Origin: Polaribacter sp. SA4-10
Lineage (GTDB): Bacteria; Bacteroidota; Bacteroidia; Flavobacteriales; Flavobacteriaceae
Direction of reading: 5' to 3'
NCBI GenBank assembly: GCA_949519155.1
Contig: CATIQU010000023.1
Span: 36,858-100,857 of the forward strand
DNA: 64,000 nucleotides
The notes beneath the pieces are model-generated. The model was given only the letters and a program-made list of their open reading frames with translations, was not told the origin of the DNA and made no database searches. Of the stretch, positions 17,133-26,237 are shown one piece after another (position 1 is the first letter of the stretch; each line of letters opens with the position of its first letter). The translations under genes were made by a program, and so were the position numbers.

Positions 17133-17957
17133 ATGAAACAATATCACGATTTAGTAAAACACGTTTTAGAAAATGGGAACGAAAAAGGAGATCGAACGGG
17201 TACCGGAACAAAAAGTGTTTTTGGGCATCAAATGCGTTTTGATTTAAGTGAAGGTTTTCCAATGGTAACCACCAAAAAATTACATTTAAAGTCAATTATT
17301 TACGAATTACTTTGGTTTATAAAAGGAGATACTAATATTAAATACTTACAAGAAAATGGTGTTAAAATATGGAATTCTTGGGCCGATGAAAATGGAGATT
17401 TAGGTCCCGTTTATGGACACCAGTGGCGTAATTGGAATAGCGATGACATTGACCAACTAAAAGAAGTAATACAAACATTAAAAAGCAATCCAAACAGTAG
17501 AAGAATGATGGTTTCAGCTTGGAATCCAAGTGTAATGCCAGATACTTCTGTTTCTTTTTCAGAAAATGTAGCTAATAACAAAGCCGCATTGCCTCCTTGT
17601 CACGCCTTTTTTCAATTTTATGTAGCCGACGGAAAATTATCTTGCCAGCTCTATCAAAGAAGTGCAGATATTTTTTTAGGAGTCCCTTTTAATATTGCGA
17701 GTTATGCATTATTTACAATGATGATGGCGCAAGTTTGTGGATATGAAGCAGGAGAATTTATTCACACTTTTGGAGACGCACATATTTACAATAACCATCA
17801 AGAACAATTAGAATTACAATTAAGTAGAGATTTAAGACCTTTGCCTACCATGAAAATCAATCCAAAAATCACAAGTATTTTTGATTTTGATTTTGATGAT
17901 TTTGAATTGATAAATTACAATCCACATCCACATATAAAAGGAAAAGTTGCGGTATAA
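17133..17957 (+). CDS. thyA: Thymidylate synthase
   Basis: Makes dTMP from dUMP with methylenetetrahydrofolate as carbon donor and reductant. The 274-residue protein contains the catalytic Cys in [12 protein letters not shown] (near residues 149-160), the DRTGTGT start region, [16 protein letters not shown] and the C-terminal [13 protein letters not shown]. All are standard for ThyA. It lies just upstream of dihydrofolate reductase, which regenerates its folate product. Confidence 0.97.
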   Translation: MKQYHDLVKHVLENGNEKGDRTGTGTKSVFGHQMRFDLSEGFPMVTTKKLHLKSIIYELLWFIKGDTNIKYLQENGVKIWNSWADENGDLGPVYGHQWRNWNSDDIDQLKEVIQTLKSNPNSRRMMVSAWNPSVMPDTSVSFSENVANNKAALPPCHAFFQFYVADGKLSCQLYQRSADIFLGVPFNIASYALFTMMMAQVCGYEAGEFIHTFGDAHIYNNHQEQLELQLSRDLRPLPTMKINPKITSIFDFDFDDFELINYNPHPHIKGKVAV

Positions 17958-18024
17958 TAACCGATAAAAGGCTTTAAGCTTTAGTGCTTTTCTAGTACGA
18001 TTTCAAAAAAAATGCTATTTTATT

Positions 18025-18510
18025 ATGATTACATTGATTGCTGCAATTTCAACGAACAACGCTCTAGGGAAAGATAACGATTTAATTTGGCGGTTACCTG
18101 CTGACTTAAAACGATTTAAGAAAGTAACATCAGGACATCATATCTTAATGGGTAGAAATACTTTTGAGTCTATTGGTAAACCTTTGCCAAATAGAACCTC
18201 TGTTATTATTACCAGAAATAACAACTACAAAAAAGAAGGCTGTCTCATTGCAAATTCTATAGAAGAAGCCATTGCATTTACAGAAGGTAAAGATGCATTT
18301 ATTATTGGTGGCGCTCAGGTGTACAAACAGGCTTTAGAAAATAATTTGATCGATCAATTAGATATTACTAAGGTGCACCAAGAATTTGAAGCGGATGTTT
18401 TTTTTCCAGAAATAGACTTAAATACTTGGAAAGAAATTTCAAGAGAAGACTTTCAAGCCGATGAAAAAAATGCACACGACTATAGTTTTATTAGTTATCA
18501 GAAAATTTAA
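18025..18510 (+). CDS. folA: Dihydrofolate reductase
   Basis: Reduces dihydrofolate to tetrahydrofolate with NADPH. The 161-residue protein has the DHFR order: N-terminal NNALGKDNDLIWRLPADLKRF without the last residues, then GRNTFESIG and the FIIGGAQVYKQAL segment. It follows thyA by 67 bases, the usual pairing. Its stop codon overlaps the stop of the convergent lipoprotein gene by four bases. Confidence 0.96.
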   Translation: MITLIAAISTNNALGKDNDLIWRLPADLKRFKKVTSGHHILMGRNTFESIGKPLPNRTSVIITRNNNYKKEGCLIANSIEEAIAFTEGKDAFIIGGAQVYKQALENNLIDQLDITKVHQEFEADVFFPEIDLNTWKEISREDFQADEKNAHDYSFISYQKI

Positions 18511-18941
18511 TTGATTCTATTCGCTCTAAATCCACCTCCGAGTGTCATTTTGTATTTTCTTTGAGCGAACAAAAAGTAATTAAATAACTTGTAATTTACT
18601 GCATATCCATAATTTACAGTTGCTTGATACGTAATATTGTTTTTATAAATATCTTGACGAAATTGCCTCGGATTTTGAACTCTTTGATTCCAAATAGTTA
18701 CCCACACTCGGTTTCTAGCTTCTAAGTAGCTTTGATTGTAAAAACCTTCTGGTTGTGAAATTGTATTCAAATAAGCCGTAAAACCAGGATCAATAATGAT
18801 AATCTCATACGCCAAGCTATCATTTGCTATTCGAACCGGCGTCTCCTTTTTATTTTTTTTACTTTCAATGGACTGAGAACCACAAGCACAAAGAAGCAAT
18901 CCAACGATGAGTATCGTAAGAAGTTGTTTTAAAAGTTTCAT
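18507..18941 (-). CDS. Small flavobacterial lipoprotein (DUF6146-like)
   Basis: A 144-residue secreted protein with a lipoprotein signal peptide (LLLCACGS, lipobox Cys near residue 20). The body has no catalytic motif I recognise, but contains aromatic-rich segments such as YNQSYLEARNRVWVTIWNQR. It resembles the uncharacterised family I recall as DUF6146, conserved in Flavobacteriia; that assignment is from memory. It converges with folA. Confidence 0.7.
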   Translation of the reverse strand: MKLLKQLLTILIVGLLLCACGSQSIESKKNKKETPVRIANDSLAYEIIIIDPGFTAYLNTISQPEGFYNQSYLEARNRVWVTIWNQRVQNPRQFRQDIYKNNITYQATVNYGYAVNYKLFNYFLFAQRKYKMTLGGGFRANRIN

Positions 18942-19038
18942 AATCAGTAGTTTTATTCTTGTAAAGTTGCAGAAATTTTTCTAAAATAGGACCGTTTTTA
19001 GCACTTTTAACATTAGTTTTATCTTCTAAAACAACAAA

Positions 19039-19596
19039 ATGAAAACGAGATGCTTTTGGGTAAATGACAGTCAGAGATACATAGAGTACCACGATAAAGA
19101 ATGGGGAGAACCTGTTTTTGATGATGCCATTTTGTTTGAATTTTTAATTTTAGAGACCTTTCAAGCCGGTTTAAGTTGGATTACAATTCTCAATAAAAGA
19201 GAAAATTTTAGAATTGCATTTGATAATTTCGATTACACAAAAATCGCAAAATATTCCGAAAGTAAGTATGCATCGTTATTACAAGATGCTGGAATTATTA
19301 GAAATAAGTTAAAAATCAAAAGCGCCATTACAAATGCACAATTATTTATGGAAATTCAGAAAGATTTTGGCTCCTTTTCGAATTTCATTTGGGCCTTTGT
19401 GCAAGGAAAACCAATTAGGAATAAATTTCATAAAAGAGAAGAAGTTCCTGCAACAACACCGCTATCAAATACGATTTCTAAAGATTTAAAAAAACGTGGA
19501 TTTAAGTTTGTAGGCTCTACAGTAATCTATGCTTATATGCAAGCTGTGGGTATGGTAAACGACCATACAACAGACTGTTTTAAATATCATAAATAA
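19039..19596 (+). CDS. tag: DNA-3-methyladenine glycosylase I
   Basis: A base-excision repair enzyme that removes 3-methyladenine from alkylated DNA. The 185-residue protein carries the Tag zinc site: Cys5, His18 (YHDKEWG), and the C-terminal His and Cys of VNDHTTDCFKYH. FQAGLSWITIL near residues 41-51 is the conserved substrate-side region. It appears monocistronic. Confidence 0.94.
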   Translation: MKTRCFWVNDSQRYIEYHDKEWGEPVFDDAILFEFLILETFQAGLSWITILNKRENFRIAFDNFDYTKIAKYSESKYASLLQDAGIIRNKLKIKSAITNAQLFMEIQKDFGSFSNFIWAFVQGKPIRNKFHKREEVPATTPLSNTISKDLKKRGFKFVGSTVIYAYMQAVGMVNDHTTDCFKYHK

Positions 19597-19619
19597 AAAA
19601 AAGCAAGTAGAAATAAAGA

Positions 19620-19826
19620 TTAATTTCCCGTAAATAGACGGATAGCAACAAAAATAATAAGTGTAATAGTTCCATAAATAGCTAATTTCCTAGCCGCATT
19701 TTTATAGTGTGTTTTATGACTTTTTAAATCTTTTTTATAACTGTAGATTGCTAAAATCAAAAAAGAAATCACGAAAAAAATCATAAAAATTATTCTACCA
19801 GAAGTGAAATATGCAGCTAAAAACAT
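19620..19826 (-). CDS. Hypothetical small membrane protein (two helices)
   Basis: A 68-residue protein with two predicted transmembrane helices (about residues 9-28 and 47-65) separated by a lysine- and histidine-rich loop. The composition looks like a real protein rather than a shadow frame, and nothing else occupies this gap. I do not recognise a family with a known function. It is convergent with tag. Confidence 0.6.
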   Translation of the reverse strand: MFLAAYFTSGRIIFMIFFVISFLILAIYSYKKDLKSHKTHYKNAARKLAIYGTITLIIFVAIRLFTGN

Positions 19827-19934
19827 TGTATTTTCTTTATAAGTTATTTAATAATAGAATTCTAAACAGTTTTAGGTGTCATGAAGATTCTATATATTGT
19901 GTGTTTAAATAGATCTTGCAAAATTACAAATTAA

Positions 19935-20657
19935 ATGAAGAAAGCCATCGTTTTTGGAGCAACTTCTGGTATTGGAAAATCGTTGACCGAAATTCTAATT
20001 AAAGAAGGATATAAAGTAGCTGTTACAGGAAGAAGATTAGATAAGTTAACCGCATTGAAAAAACAATATCCAGATTTAATTTTGGTGAAACAGAACGACA
20101 TTCAGGATGTTTCCGATGTCGAAAAAGTTTTTAATGAAATTGTAGCAGAATTCACTACCATCGATTTAGTGGTTCAGTCTTCTGGAGTTGGATATGTAAA
20201 CCCAAAACTTGAATGGGAAAAACAACAACAAACCATAAATACAAATGTTTTAGGATGCACAAGGCTCTATATATTGGCTTATAACCTATTTAAAAAACAA
20301 CAATTTGGTCAATTGGTAGGTGTTTCTTCCATTGCATCCATTCGAGGAAATCGTTCTGCGCCAGATTATTTTGCTTCAAAAGCCTATCAGAAAGCGTACT
20401 TAGAAAGCCTTTATATCAAAACAAAGTCAATCAAGTCTAAGAAAGTTTTTATCACCGAAATAAGACCCGGTTTCGTAGATACTCCAATGGCATTAGGAGA
20501 AGCCGTTTTTTGGATGGTTCCATTAGAGAAGGCTGCAAAGCAAATTTATACAGCCATCAAAAAGAAAAAAAGAGTTGCATATGTTTCCAGGCGCTGGGCA
20601 CTTATTGCTTTCGCTTTAAAATTAATGCCAGCTTGGGTTTTAAAGAAAGTACTTTAA
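19935..20657 (+). CDS. SDR family NAD(P)-dependent oxidoreductase
   Basis: A 240-residue short-chain dehydrogenase. The cofactor motif GATSGIGKS is at residues 8-16 and an arginine cluster (TGRR) suggests NADPH preference. The catalytic Ser lies in VSSIASIRG, with the Tyr and Lys expected in the YFASKAYQKA region (YxxxK-like: the sequence is YFASKAYQK). The substrate cannot be predicted. It is 19 bases upstream of the pyrophosphohydrolase gene, so the two may be co-transcribed. Confidence 0.9.
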   Translation: MKKAIVFGATSGIGKSLTEILIKEGYKVAVTGRRLDKLTALKKQYPDLILVKQNDIQDVSDVEKVFNEIVAEFTTIDLVVQSSGVGYVNPKLEWEKQQQTINTNVLGCTRLYILAYNLFKKQQFGQLVGVSSIASIRGNRSAPDYFASKAYQKAYLESLYIKTKSIKSKKVFITEIRPGFVDTPMALGEAVFWMVPLEKAAKQIYTAIKKKKRVAYVSRRWALIAFALKLMPAWVLKKVL

Positions 20658-20676
20658 TCAATAAAAAACAGATACC

Positions 20677-21063
20677 ATGAAAAATAAAATAGCAGCCGTT
20701 CATAAATTTCACACTGCATTCAAATTAAACATACAAGATACACCCACCGTTGCCATTTCTGAGGAACGTAAAAAATTGCGTTTCGAGTTGATGAAAGAAG
20801 AAAACGAAGAATATTTAGAAGCCGCTGAAAACAACGACTTAGTAGAGGTTGCAGATGCTTTAGGCGATATGTTATACATTCTTTGTGGTACAATTATCGA
20901 GCATGGAATGCAAGACAAAATTGAAGAAGTTTTCAATGAAATTCAACGAAGTAACATGAGTAAATTAGGTAAAGATGGACTTCCAATTTATAGAGAGGAT
21001 GGTAAGGTGCTAAAAGGTCCTAACTATTTTAAGCCAAACATTAGCGCAATTTTAGATAAGTAA
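20677..21063 (+). CDS. MazG-like nucleoside triphosphate pyrophosphohydrolase
   Basis: A 128-residue all-alpha NTP pyrophosphohydrolase (HisE/MazG superfamily). The acidic metal-binding pattern ExxE(x)nExxD is visible in MKEENEEYLEAAE followed by LVEVADALGDMLYI (near residues 45-72). Such proteins hydrolyse canonical or damaged dNTPs to monophosphates. It follows the SDR gene closely and is convergent with ilvE. Confidence 0.85.
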   Translation: MKNKIAAVHKFHTAFKLNIQDTPTVAISEERKKLRFELMKEENEEYLEAAENNDLVEVADALGDMLYILCGTIIEHGMQDKIEEVFNEIQRSNMSKLGKDGLPIYREDGKVLKGPNYFKPNISAILDK

Positions 21064-21103
21064 TCTCATTTTCACAAGAAGCTTTTTTAATTCTGGATAA
21101 AAG

Positions 21104-21127
21104 AAAAACCCCAACAATGTTGAGGTT
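21104..21127 (-). terminator. Probable terminator after ilvE
   Basis: An inverted repeat AACCCCAACA/TGTTGAGGTT with one mismatch and a very short central loop lies 26 bases past the ilvE stop codon. Read on the minus strand it ends in a short T-run. The imperfect stem makes this a moderate call. Confidence 0.5.
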
Positions 21128-21152
21128 ATAAAAATAGATGTTTTATTAAAAA

Positions 21153-22208
21153 CTATAACTGAATCCTCCAGCCATAAGGGTCTTCCGTTTTGTTTGTTTG
21201 TAAATCGGTAATTGTCTTTTTCAACAAAGAGGCATAGCTTTCTTTTAATTTTGGTAAATCATAATCGGTATTTTGATATCCAAAACCTGCAATTGGTGAG
21301 ATTACAGCAGCAGTTCCAGCACCAAACATTTCTTGTAAACTTCCTGCTTGTGCAGCAACAATAACCTCAGAAACCGTAATTTTTCTTACCTCCATGGTAA
21401 GACCAAGGTCGTTTGCAATCTGAATAATACTTTTACGCGTAATTCCGTCTAAAATTCGATCACTCGTTGGACTCGTAATTAAAGTGTCATTTATTCTGAT
21501 GAAAATATTCATTGCACCCGCTTCTTCAATATACTGGTGGGTATTATCATCTGTCCATATTACTTGATTGTATCCTTTTTCAATTGCTAATTGTGTTGGG
21601 TAGAACTGTGCAGCATAATTTCCACCAGCCTTGGCAAAACCAACACCACCATTTGCAGCACGTGCATACTTTTCTTCAATTAAAACTTTTATTTCACCGG
21701 CAAAATAAGCGCCAGAAGGTGCAGTACAAATTATAAATTTGTACGCATTTGCAGGAGAGGCATGGAAGCCATTTCCAGAGGCAAACATAAAAGGTCTTAT
21801 GTATAAAGAACTTCCGTCGTTTGTAGGGATCCACTGATTGTCAACTTCTAATAATTTTTTCAATCCATCCATAAAAATTGCTTCTGGAATTGCAGGAATC
21901 ATTAGCCTTTCCGCAGATTTATTGAGCCTTTCAAAATTTTCTAAAGGACGAAATAGCAATGTGTTTTCATCAGTATCTTTGTAGGCTTTCATTCCTTCAA
22001 AAATGGATTGTCCGTAATGAAATATTTTAGAAGAAGGATCTAAACTGATTGGTGAATAGGGTTTGATAACAGGAGTTTTCCATTCACCATCTACAAAATC
22101 ACACTCTAGCATGTGGTCAGAAAACACACTTCCAAAAGGTAAATTATCAAAATCTACAGAATCGATTTTAGATTTTTCTATGTGTTGAATTTCTATATTT
22201 GATGCCAT
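21153..22208 (-). CDS. ilvE: Branched-chain amino acid aminotransferase
   Basis: A fold-type IV PLP enzyme that transfers the amino group between glutamate and the keto acids of valine, leucine and isoleucine. The 351-residue length fits the BCAT group. FHYGQSIFEGMKAY (near residues 63-76), the Lys-containing GVGFAKAGGNYAA (near 182-194) and EEAGAMNIFI (near 226-235) are family hallmarks. It is monocistronic. Confidence 0.95.
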   Translation of the reverse strand: MASNIEIQHIEKSKIDSVDFDNLPFGSVFSDHMLECDFVDGEWKTPVIKPYSPISLDPSSKIFHYGQSIFEGMKAYKDTDENTLLFRPLENFERLNKSAERLMIPAIPEAIFMDGLKKLLEVDNQWIPTNDGSSLYIRPFMFASGNGFHASPANAYKFIICTAPSGAYFAGEIKVLIEEKYARAANGGVGFAKAGGNYAAQFYPTQLAIEKGYNQVIWTDDNTHQYIEEAGAMNIFIRINDTLITSPTSDRILDGITRKSIIQIANDLGLTMEVRKITVSEVIVAAQAGSLQEMFGAGTAAVISPIAGFGYQNTDYDLPKLKESYASLLKKTITDLQTNKTEDPYGWRIQL

Positions 22209-22272
22209 TTTTTTAATTTATTATTGGATGTAAAGGTACATAATTTTATGTTTCTGATTCTCTATTTAGACC

Positions 22273-22302
22273 TTGGTTTTATTGTTTAAAACCTTATATT
22301 TG
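22273..22302 (+). promoter_or_regulatory. Promoter for the DUF4920 gene
   Basis: TTG at 22273-22275, a 19-base spacer and TATATTTG at 22295-22302 match the Bacteroidota promoter consensus exactly. The start codon of the lipoprotein gene is 27 bases downstream. Confidence 0.7.
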
Positions 22303-22328
22303 TCTGTATCACGTTAAAACTTTATACG

Positions 22329-22832
22329 ATGAAATTATTGATCAAATTCTGTGCAGTAGCCATTCTCCTTTTTACAGCATGTAAAGAAGTGAAAACAACG
22401 GGAAAAGAAGTGATAAAAGACACATTAGCATTCCAGTCTTTTGGTGACATCATTACAGCTGAAAACGTACTTTCTTCAGAAGAAGTATTCCTTCAAATGA
22501 AAGTGTTGAAAGTAGGAGATACCCTCCCAATTAAATTTACTTCTATAATTAAAGAAGTCTGTACTAGTAAGGGATGCTGGATGAAGTTGCCTTTAAGTGA
22601 AACCGAAGAAACAATGGTGTGTTTTAAAGACTATGGTTTTTTTATGCCATTAGATTCAGAGGGTAAAGAAGTTATTGTTGAAGGCGTTGCGTTTGTAAAA
22701 CATACTTCAGTAGAAGAACTCCAACATTATGCGAAAGATGCAGGAAAATCAACAGAAGAGATTGCTGAAATTACTATCCCAGAAAGAACCTTTGCTTTTG
22801 AAGCAAATGGGGTTTTACTAAAAACAAAATAA
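22329..22832 (+). CDS. DUF4920 domain-containing lipoprotein
   Basis: A 167-residue secreted protein with a lipoprotein signal (LLFTACKE, Cys near residue 18). The DUF4920 domain spans about residues 36-160 and contains two conserved cysteines in EVCTSKGCWMKL (near residues 76-87). The family is common in Flavobacteriia and has no established function; the Cys pair could bind metal or form a disulfide. It is four bases upstream of mnmD, and so may share its promoter with that gene. Confidence 0.85.
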   Translation: MKLLIKFCAVAILLFTACKEVKTTGKEVIKDTLAFQSFGDIITAENVLSSEEVFLQMKVLKVGDTLPIKFTSIIKEVCTSKGCWMKLPLSETEETMVCFKDYGFFMPLDSEGKEVIVEGVAFVKHTSVEELQHYAKDAGKSTEEIAEITIPERTFAFEANGVLLKTK

Positions 22833-22836
22833 ACCG

Positions 22837-23499
22837 TTGAAAAGAGAAATCATCATTACCTCAGATGGTTCTACAACCATACAGCTTCCCGATTGGAATG
22901 AACAATACCATTCAAAACACGGAGCAATACAAGAAGCGTATCACGTTTTTTTGGATACTGGGTTTTTTAAAATTGATTTACAAGAAATTGCTATTTTAGA
23001 AATTGGTTTTGGAACCGGTTTAAATGCTTTTATTACATTTTTAGAAGCCAAGAAATTGCATAAAAAAGTAAATTATGTAGGTGTAGAAGCCTACCCAATT
23101 TCAACAGAAGAATTTCAAAAACTGAATTATGTTACTGAATTAAAAGCCGTAGAATTTCAGACTATTTTTGACGAAATGCACCGTGTTTCTTGGGGTGATA
23201 AACATTCAATTTCAAAAGATTTTCAGTTATTGAAAAGGAAACAATTTTTTCAAGAAATTAATGATGTTGCTGCTTTTGATTTAATTTATTTTGATGCATT
23301 TGGAGCGCAGAATCAACCCGAATTATGGACCGAAGAAATTTTTGCTAAAATGTATAAAGCAATCAAAGATAACGGTATATTAGTTACCTATTCCGCAAAA
23401 GGAAGTGTCAGAAGAGCCATGCAGTCTGTCGGTTTTACCGTAGAAAGATTGCCAGGGCCTCCAGGAAAAAGAGAAATGCTAAGAGCAACAAAATTATAA
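22837..23499 (+). CDS. mnmD: tRNA 5-methylaminomethyl-2-thiouridine methyltransferase MnmD
   Basis: The final methylation of mnm5s2U at the wobble position of tRNAs for Lys, Glu and Gln. This is the stand-alone MnmD type (220 residues) without the MnmC oxidase domain. The N-terminal PDWNEQYHSKHGAIQEA, the SAM loop EIGFGTGLNAF (near residues 50-60) and the C-terminal TYSAKGSVRRAMQ..GPPGKREM are family signatures. The start is a TTG four bases after the DUF4920 gene. Confidence 0.93.
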   Translation: MKREIIITSDGSTTIQLPDWNEQYHSKHGAIQEAYHVFLDTGFFKIDLQEIAILEIGFGTGLNAFITFLEAKKLHKKVNYVGVEAYPISTEEFQKLNYVTELKAVEFQTIFDEMHRVSWGDKHSISKDFQLLKRKQFFQEINDVAAFDLIYFDAFGAQNQPELWTEEIFAKMYKAIKDNGILVTYSAKGSVRRAMQSVGFTVERLPGPPGKREMLRATKL

Positions 23500-23509
23500 A
23501 ACAAAGCGC

Positions 23510-23641
23510 ATGAAAATAGGAAGAAAATTTGGAAATCAAAAGAAATCAAAGCCGCAAAAAGGCGCTTTTCTAGTGCTGCTTTTAGTCATTGTTTTATTTC
23601 TTTGGTTCAAAGCAGACAGTTTAATTTCAGGATTATTTTAA
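23510..23641 (+). CDS. Hypothetical 43-residue single-pass membrane protein
   Basis: A short frame from ATG 23510 to TAA 23641, which I translated by hand. It has a strongly basic N-terminus (MKIGRKFGNQKKSKPQKG) followed by one hydrophobic helix (about residues 19-34) and a short tail. It sits between mnmD and ruvC in the same direction, ten bases after mnmD, and the positive-inside layout is that of a real small membrane protein. The function is unknown. Confidence 0.55.
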   Translation: MKIGRKFGNQKKSKPQKGAFLVLLLVIVLFLWFKADSLISGLF

Positions 23642-23699
23642 AAAATAAATTGGAGCGTGCTCCATAGATAAGAAGACCCATAGACATAAATCTACCATT

Positions 23700-24254
23700 G
23701 TGGCGATAGAAAAAATAATTTTAGGAATAGATCCAGGAACTACCATCATGGGGTTTGGGTTGATAAAAGTGGTTGGAAAGAAGATGCAATTTATTCAAAT
23801 GAATGAATTAATGCTTCAAAAATACGATGATCATTACCTAAAACTAAAACTCATCTTCGAGCGAACCATCGAGTTGATCGATACCTATCATCCAGATGAA
23901 ATTGCTATTGAAGCGCCTTTTTTTGGTAAAAACGTACAATCCATGTTAAAGCTAGGTCGTGCACAAGGGGTTGCTATGGCAGCAGGTTTGTCAAGAGAAA
24001 TTCCAATTACAGAGTATTTACCAAAGAAAATTAAAATGGCGATTACTGGAAATGGGAACGCCAGCAAAGAACAAGTTGCGTTAATGTTAAAATCACTACT
24101 AGATTTAAAAACCTTACCTAAAAACCTTGATGCAACAGATGGCTTAGCAGCGGCAGTATGTCATTTTTACAATTCAGGAAAAGTGGTCGGAGGAAAAAAC
24201 TATACAGGTTGGGCAAGTTTTGTGAAACAAAACGAAAAGAGAGTTAAAAAATAA
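23700..24254 (+). CDS. ruvC: Crossover junction endodeoxyribonuclease RuvC
   Basis: The Holliday junction resolvase that cuts recombination intermediates together with RuvAB. The 184-residue protein has the catalytic Asp in [15 protein letters not shown] (near residues 8-22), Glu in [11 protein letters not shown] (near 76-86) and the C-terminal acidic pair in [12 protein letters not shown]. The start is GTG. The stop codon overlaps the hemW start (TAATG), so the two are translationally coupled. Confidence 0.96.
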   Translation: MAIEKIILGIDPGTTIMGFGLIKVVGKKMQFIQMNELMLQKYDDHYLKLKLIFERTIELIDTYHPDEIAIEAPFFGKNVQSMLKLGRAQGVAMAAGLSREIPITEYLPKKIKMAITGNGNASKEQVALMLKSLLDLKTLPKNLDATDGLAAAVCHFYNSGKVVGGKNYTGWASFVKQNEKRVKK

Positions 24255-25381
24255 TGGCTGGTATTTACATACATATCCCGTTTTGCAAGCAAGCCTGTTT
24301 CTATTGTGACTTTCATTTTTCTACATCATTAAAAAAGAAAGATGCCTTAATTTCTTGTTTGGTGAAAGAAATTGAACTTAGAAAAAAAGAATTAAACAGT
24401 CAAATTGTAGAAACAATTTATTTTGGAGGTGGTACTCCAAGTATGTTGTCTTCCGAAGAGATCTCCCTTTTAATTGCTGCCGTTTATGAACATCATACCG
24501 TTGTAACTGCACCGGAAATTACCTTAGAAGCCAACCCTGACGACCTGTCGGAAGAAAAGATTATAGAACTCTCCAAAACACCCATCAATCGGTTAAGTAT
24601 TGGTGTACAATCCTTTTTTGAGAAAGATTTAAAATTGATGAATCGGGCACATTCTTCTTCGGAAGCGCATGCCTCCCTAAAAATAGCCACTCGCTACTTT
24701 GACAATATTTCTGTCGATTTAATCTATGGAATTCCTGGATTGACCCATGATGAATGGCAACAAAACATACAAACTGCATTGCGTTTTAACATTCCTCATA
24801 TTTCGAGTTATGCCTTAACAGTAGAGCCAAAAACGGCTTTAGAAGCACTTATTAAGAAAGGTAAGATTAAAAAGGTAGATGACGATTTGGCGCAAGAACA
24901 TTTTTTTATTTTAAGAGACGCATTAGAGAAGGCAAATTTTGTGCATTATGAGTTGTCTAATTTTGGAAAAGAAAACTACTTCAGTAAAAACAATACGGCT
25001 TATTGGTTGGGGAAATCCTACATCGGAATTGGGCCGTCTGCACATTCTTTTGATGGAAAACAACGCAGTTGGAATGTTCGGAATAACACAAAATACGTCA
25101 AAGAAATTGAGCAAGACAAGCTGCCGATTGAGAGAGAAATAGTTAGCGTAACAGATCGATATAATGAGTATGTAATGACGGGTTTAAGAACAATTTGGGG
25201 AGTTTCTTTGGAGAAAATTAAAACTGATTTTGGATCGAAGTATGTGACTTATATACAAACAGAATCAGAAAAGTACATTCAGCAAAATCTATTGTGTCTA
25301 GAAACGAATACTTTAAAAACAACCAAAGAAGGTGCTTTTTTAGTAGACGGTATCGCTGCTCATTTATTTTTTCTGAATTAG
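24254..25381 (+). CDS. hemW: Radical SAM heme chaperone HemW
   Basis: A 375-residue radical SAM protein related to oxygen-independent coproporphyrinogen oxidase. The iron-sulfur motif is CKQACFYCDF (residues 10-19), the CxxxCxxC pattern; the extra Cys that HemN carries just after it is absent (Phe instead), which points to HemW, a heme chaperone, rather than a true HemN. YFGGGTPSML and SIGVQSF follow as expected. It overlaps ruvC by one base. Confidence 0.92.
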   Translation: MAGIYIHIPFCKQACFYCDFHFSTSLKKKDALISCLVKEIELRKKELNSQIVETIYFGGGTPSMLSSEEISLLIAAVYEHHTVVTAPEITLEANPDDLSEEKIIELSKTPINRLSIGVQSFFEKDLKLMNRAHSSSEAHASLKIATRYFDNISVDLIYGIPGLTHDEWQQNIQTALRFNIPHISSYALTVEPKTALEALIKKGKIKKVDDDLAQEHFFILRDALEKANFVHYELSNFGKENYFSKNNTAYWLGKSYIGIGPSAHSFDGKQRSWNVRNNTKYVKEIEQDKLPIEREIVSVTDRYNEYVMTGLRTIWGVSLEKIKTDFGSKYVTYIQTESEKYIQQNLLCLETNTLKTTKEGAFLVDGIAAHLFFLN

Positions 25382-25403
25382 TTTTATACGCGTTTATAGA
25401 TTC

Positions 25404-25434
25404 TTGAAATTCTAGTTTTAAAAACCTATATTTG
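25404..25434 (+). promoter_or_regulatory. Promoter for the cyclase-family gene
   Basis: TTG at 25404-25406, a 20-base spacer and TATATTTG at 25427-25434 form a consensus Bacteroidota promoter. The next start codon is 41 bases downstream at 25476. Confidence 0.7.
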
Positions 25435-25475
25435 AGTCAATAAGTATCTGTTTCAAAAAATAAAGCAACCTCTTA

Positions 25476-26237
25476 ATGAAAGCAATTATTGAATACAATT
25501 CTCGAAAAATAGCCATAGATGTTTCTAAACCCATTGATATTTCTATCGCCATAGATGTCGCAAAAGAAAATATAAATGCTTGGTATATTGACGACCCAAA
25601 GATTTTTCCTCAAAAATTAGATGACGATATTATAAAGGTCACCGAAGGAGCTGTTGTCAATTTTAATAATATTCATTTCAATCCACATTCGCATATTACA
25701 CATACAGAATGTGTGGGACATATTACAGAAGAGGTCCATTCTGTAAATCAAAATTTAAAACATTTTTTCTTTGTTGCAGAAGTTGTTACGGTTGCTCCAG
25801 AACTAATAAATGGCGATTTTGTAATTTCACAAAAACAAATACAAACACAAATAAGAAATAAAAAAAGAGACGCCATTGTTATTCGAACATTGCCAAACCT
25901 ACCCGATAAAAAATCTAAAAGATACTCCAACACAAACCCTACTTACCTTTCAGAAGCGGCGGCAATTTATTTAAAAGAAAAAGGAATCAAACATTTATTA
26001 GTGGATTTGCCTTCGGTTGATAAAGAAAAAGATGGAGGTCAATTGTTAGCACACAACGCATTTTGGAATACCAGTGGTCCCTTACGAATGGATGCTACTA
26101 TCACTGAATTTATTTATGTTCCAAATGCAGTAGCCGATGGAGAATACTTACTCAATTTAATGATTGCACCCTTTGAAAATGATGCAACACCAAGCAAACC
26201 CATTTTGTATAAAATTTTATTTGATGAAAAAAAATAA
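25476..26237 (+). CDS. Cyclase family protein (kynurenine formamidase-like)
   Basis: A 253-residue member of the metal-dependent cyclase/arylformamidase superfamily. The metal-binding region is visible as HSHITHTECVGHI (near residues 72-84), the His-rich pattern of the family. Related enzymes hydrolyse N-formylkynurenine or similar amides, but no tryptophan-degradation gene is adjacent, so the substrate is open. It overlaps the following hydrolase gene by 14 bases. Confidence 0.83.
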   Translation: MKAIIEYNSRKIAIDVSKPIDISIAIDVAKENINAWYIDDPKIFPQKLDDDIIKVTEGAVVNFNNIHFNPHSHITHTECVGHITEEVHSVNQNLKHFFFVAEVVTVAPELINGDFVISQKQIQTQIRNKKRDAIVIRTLPNLPDKKSKRYSNTNPTYLSEAAAIYLKEKGIKHLLVDLPSVDKEKDGGQLLAHNAFWNTSGPLRMDATITEFIYVPNAVADGEYLLNLMIAPFENDATPSKPILYKILFDEKK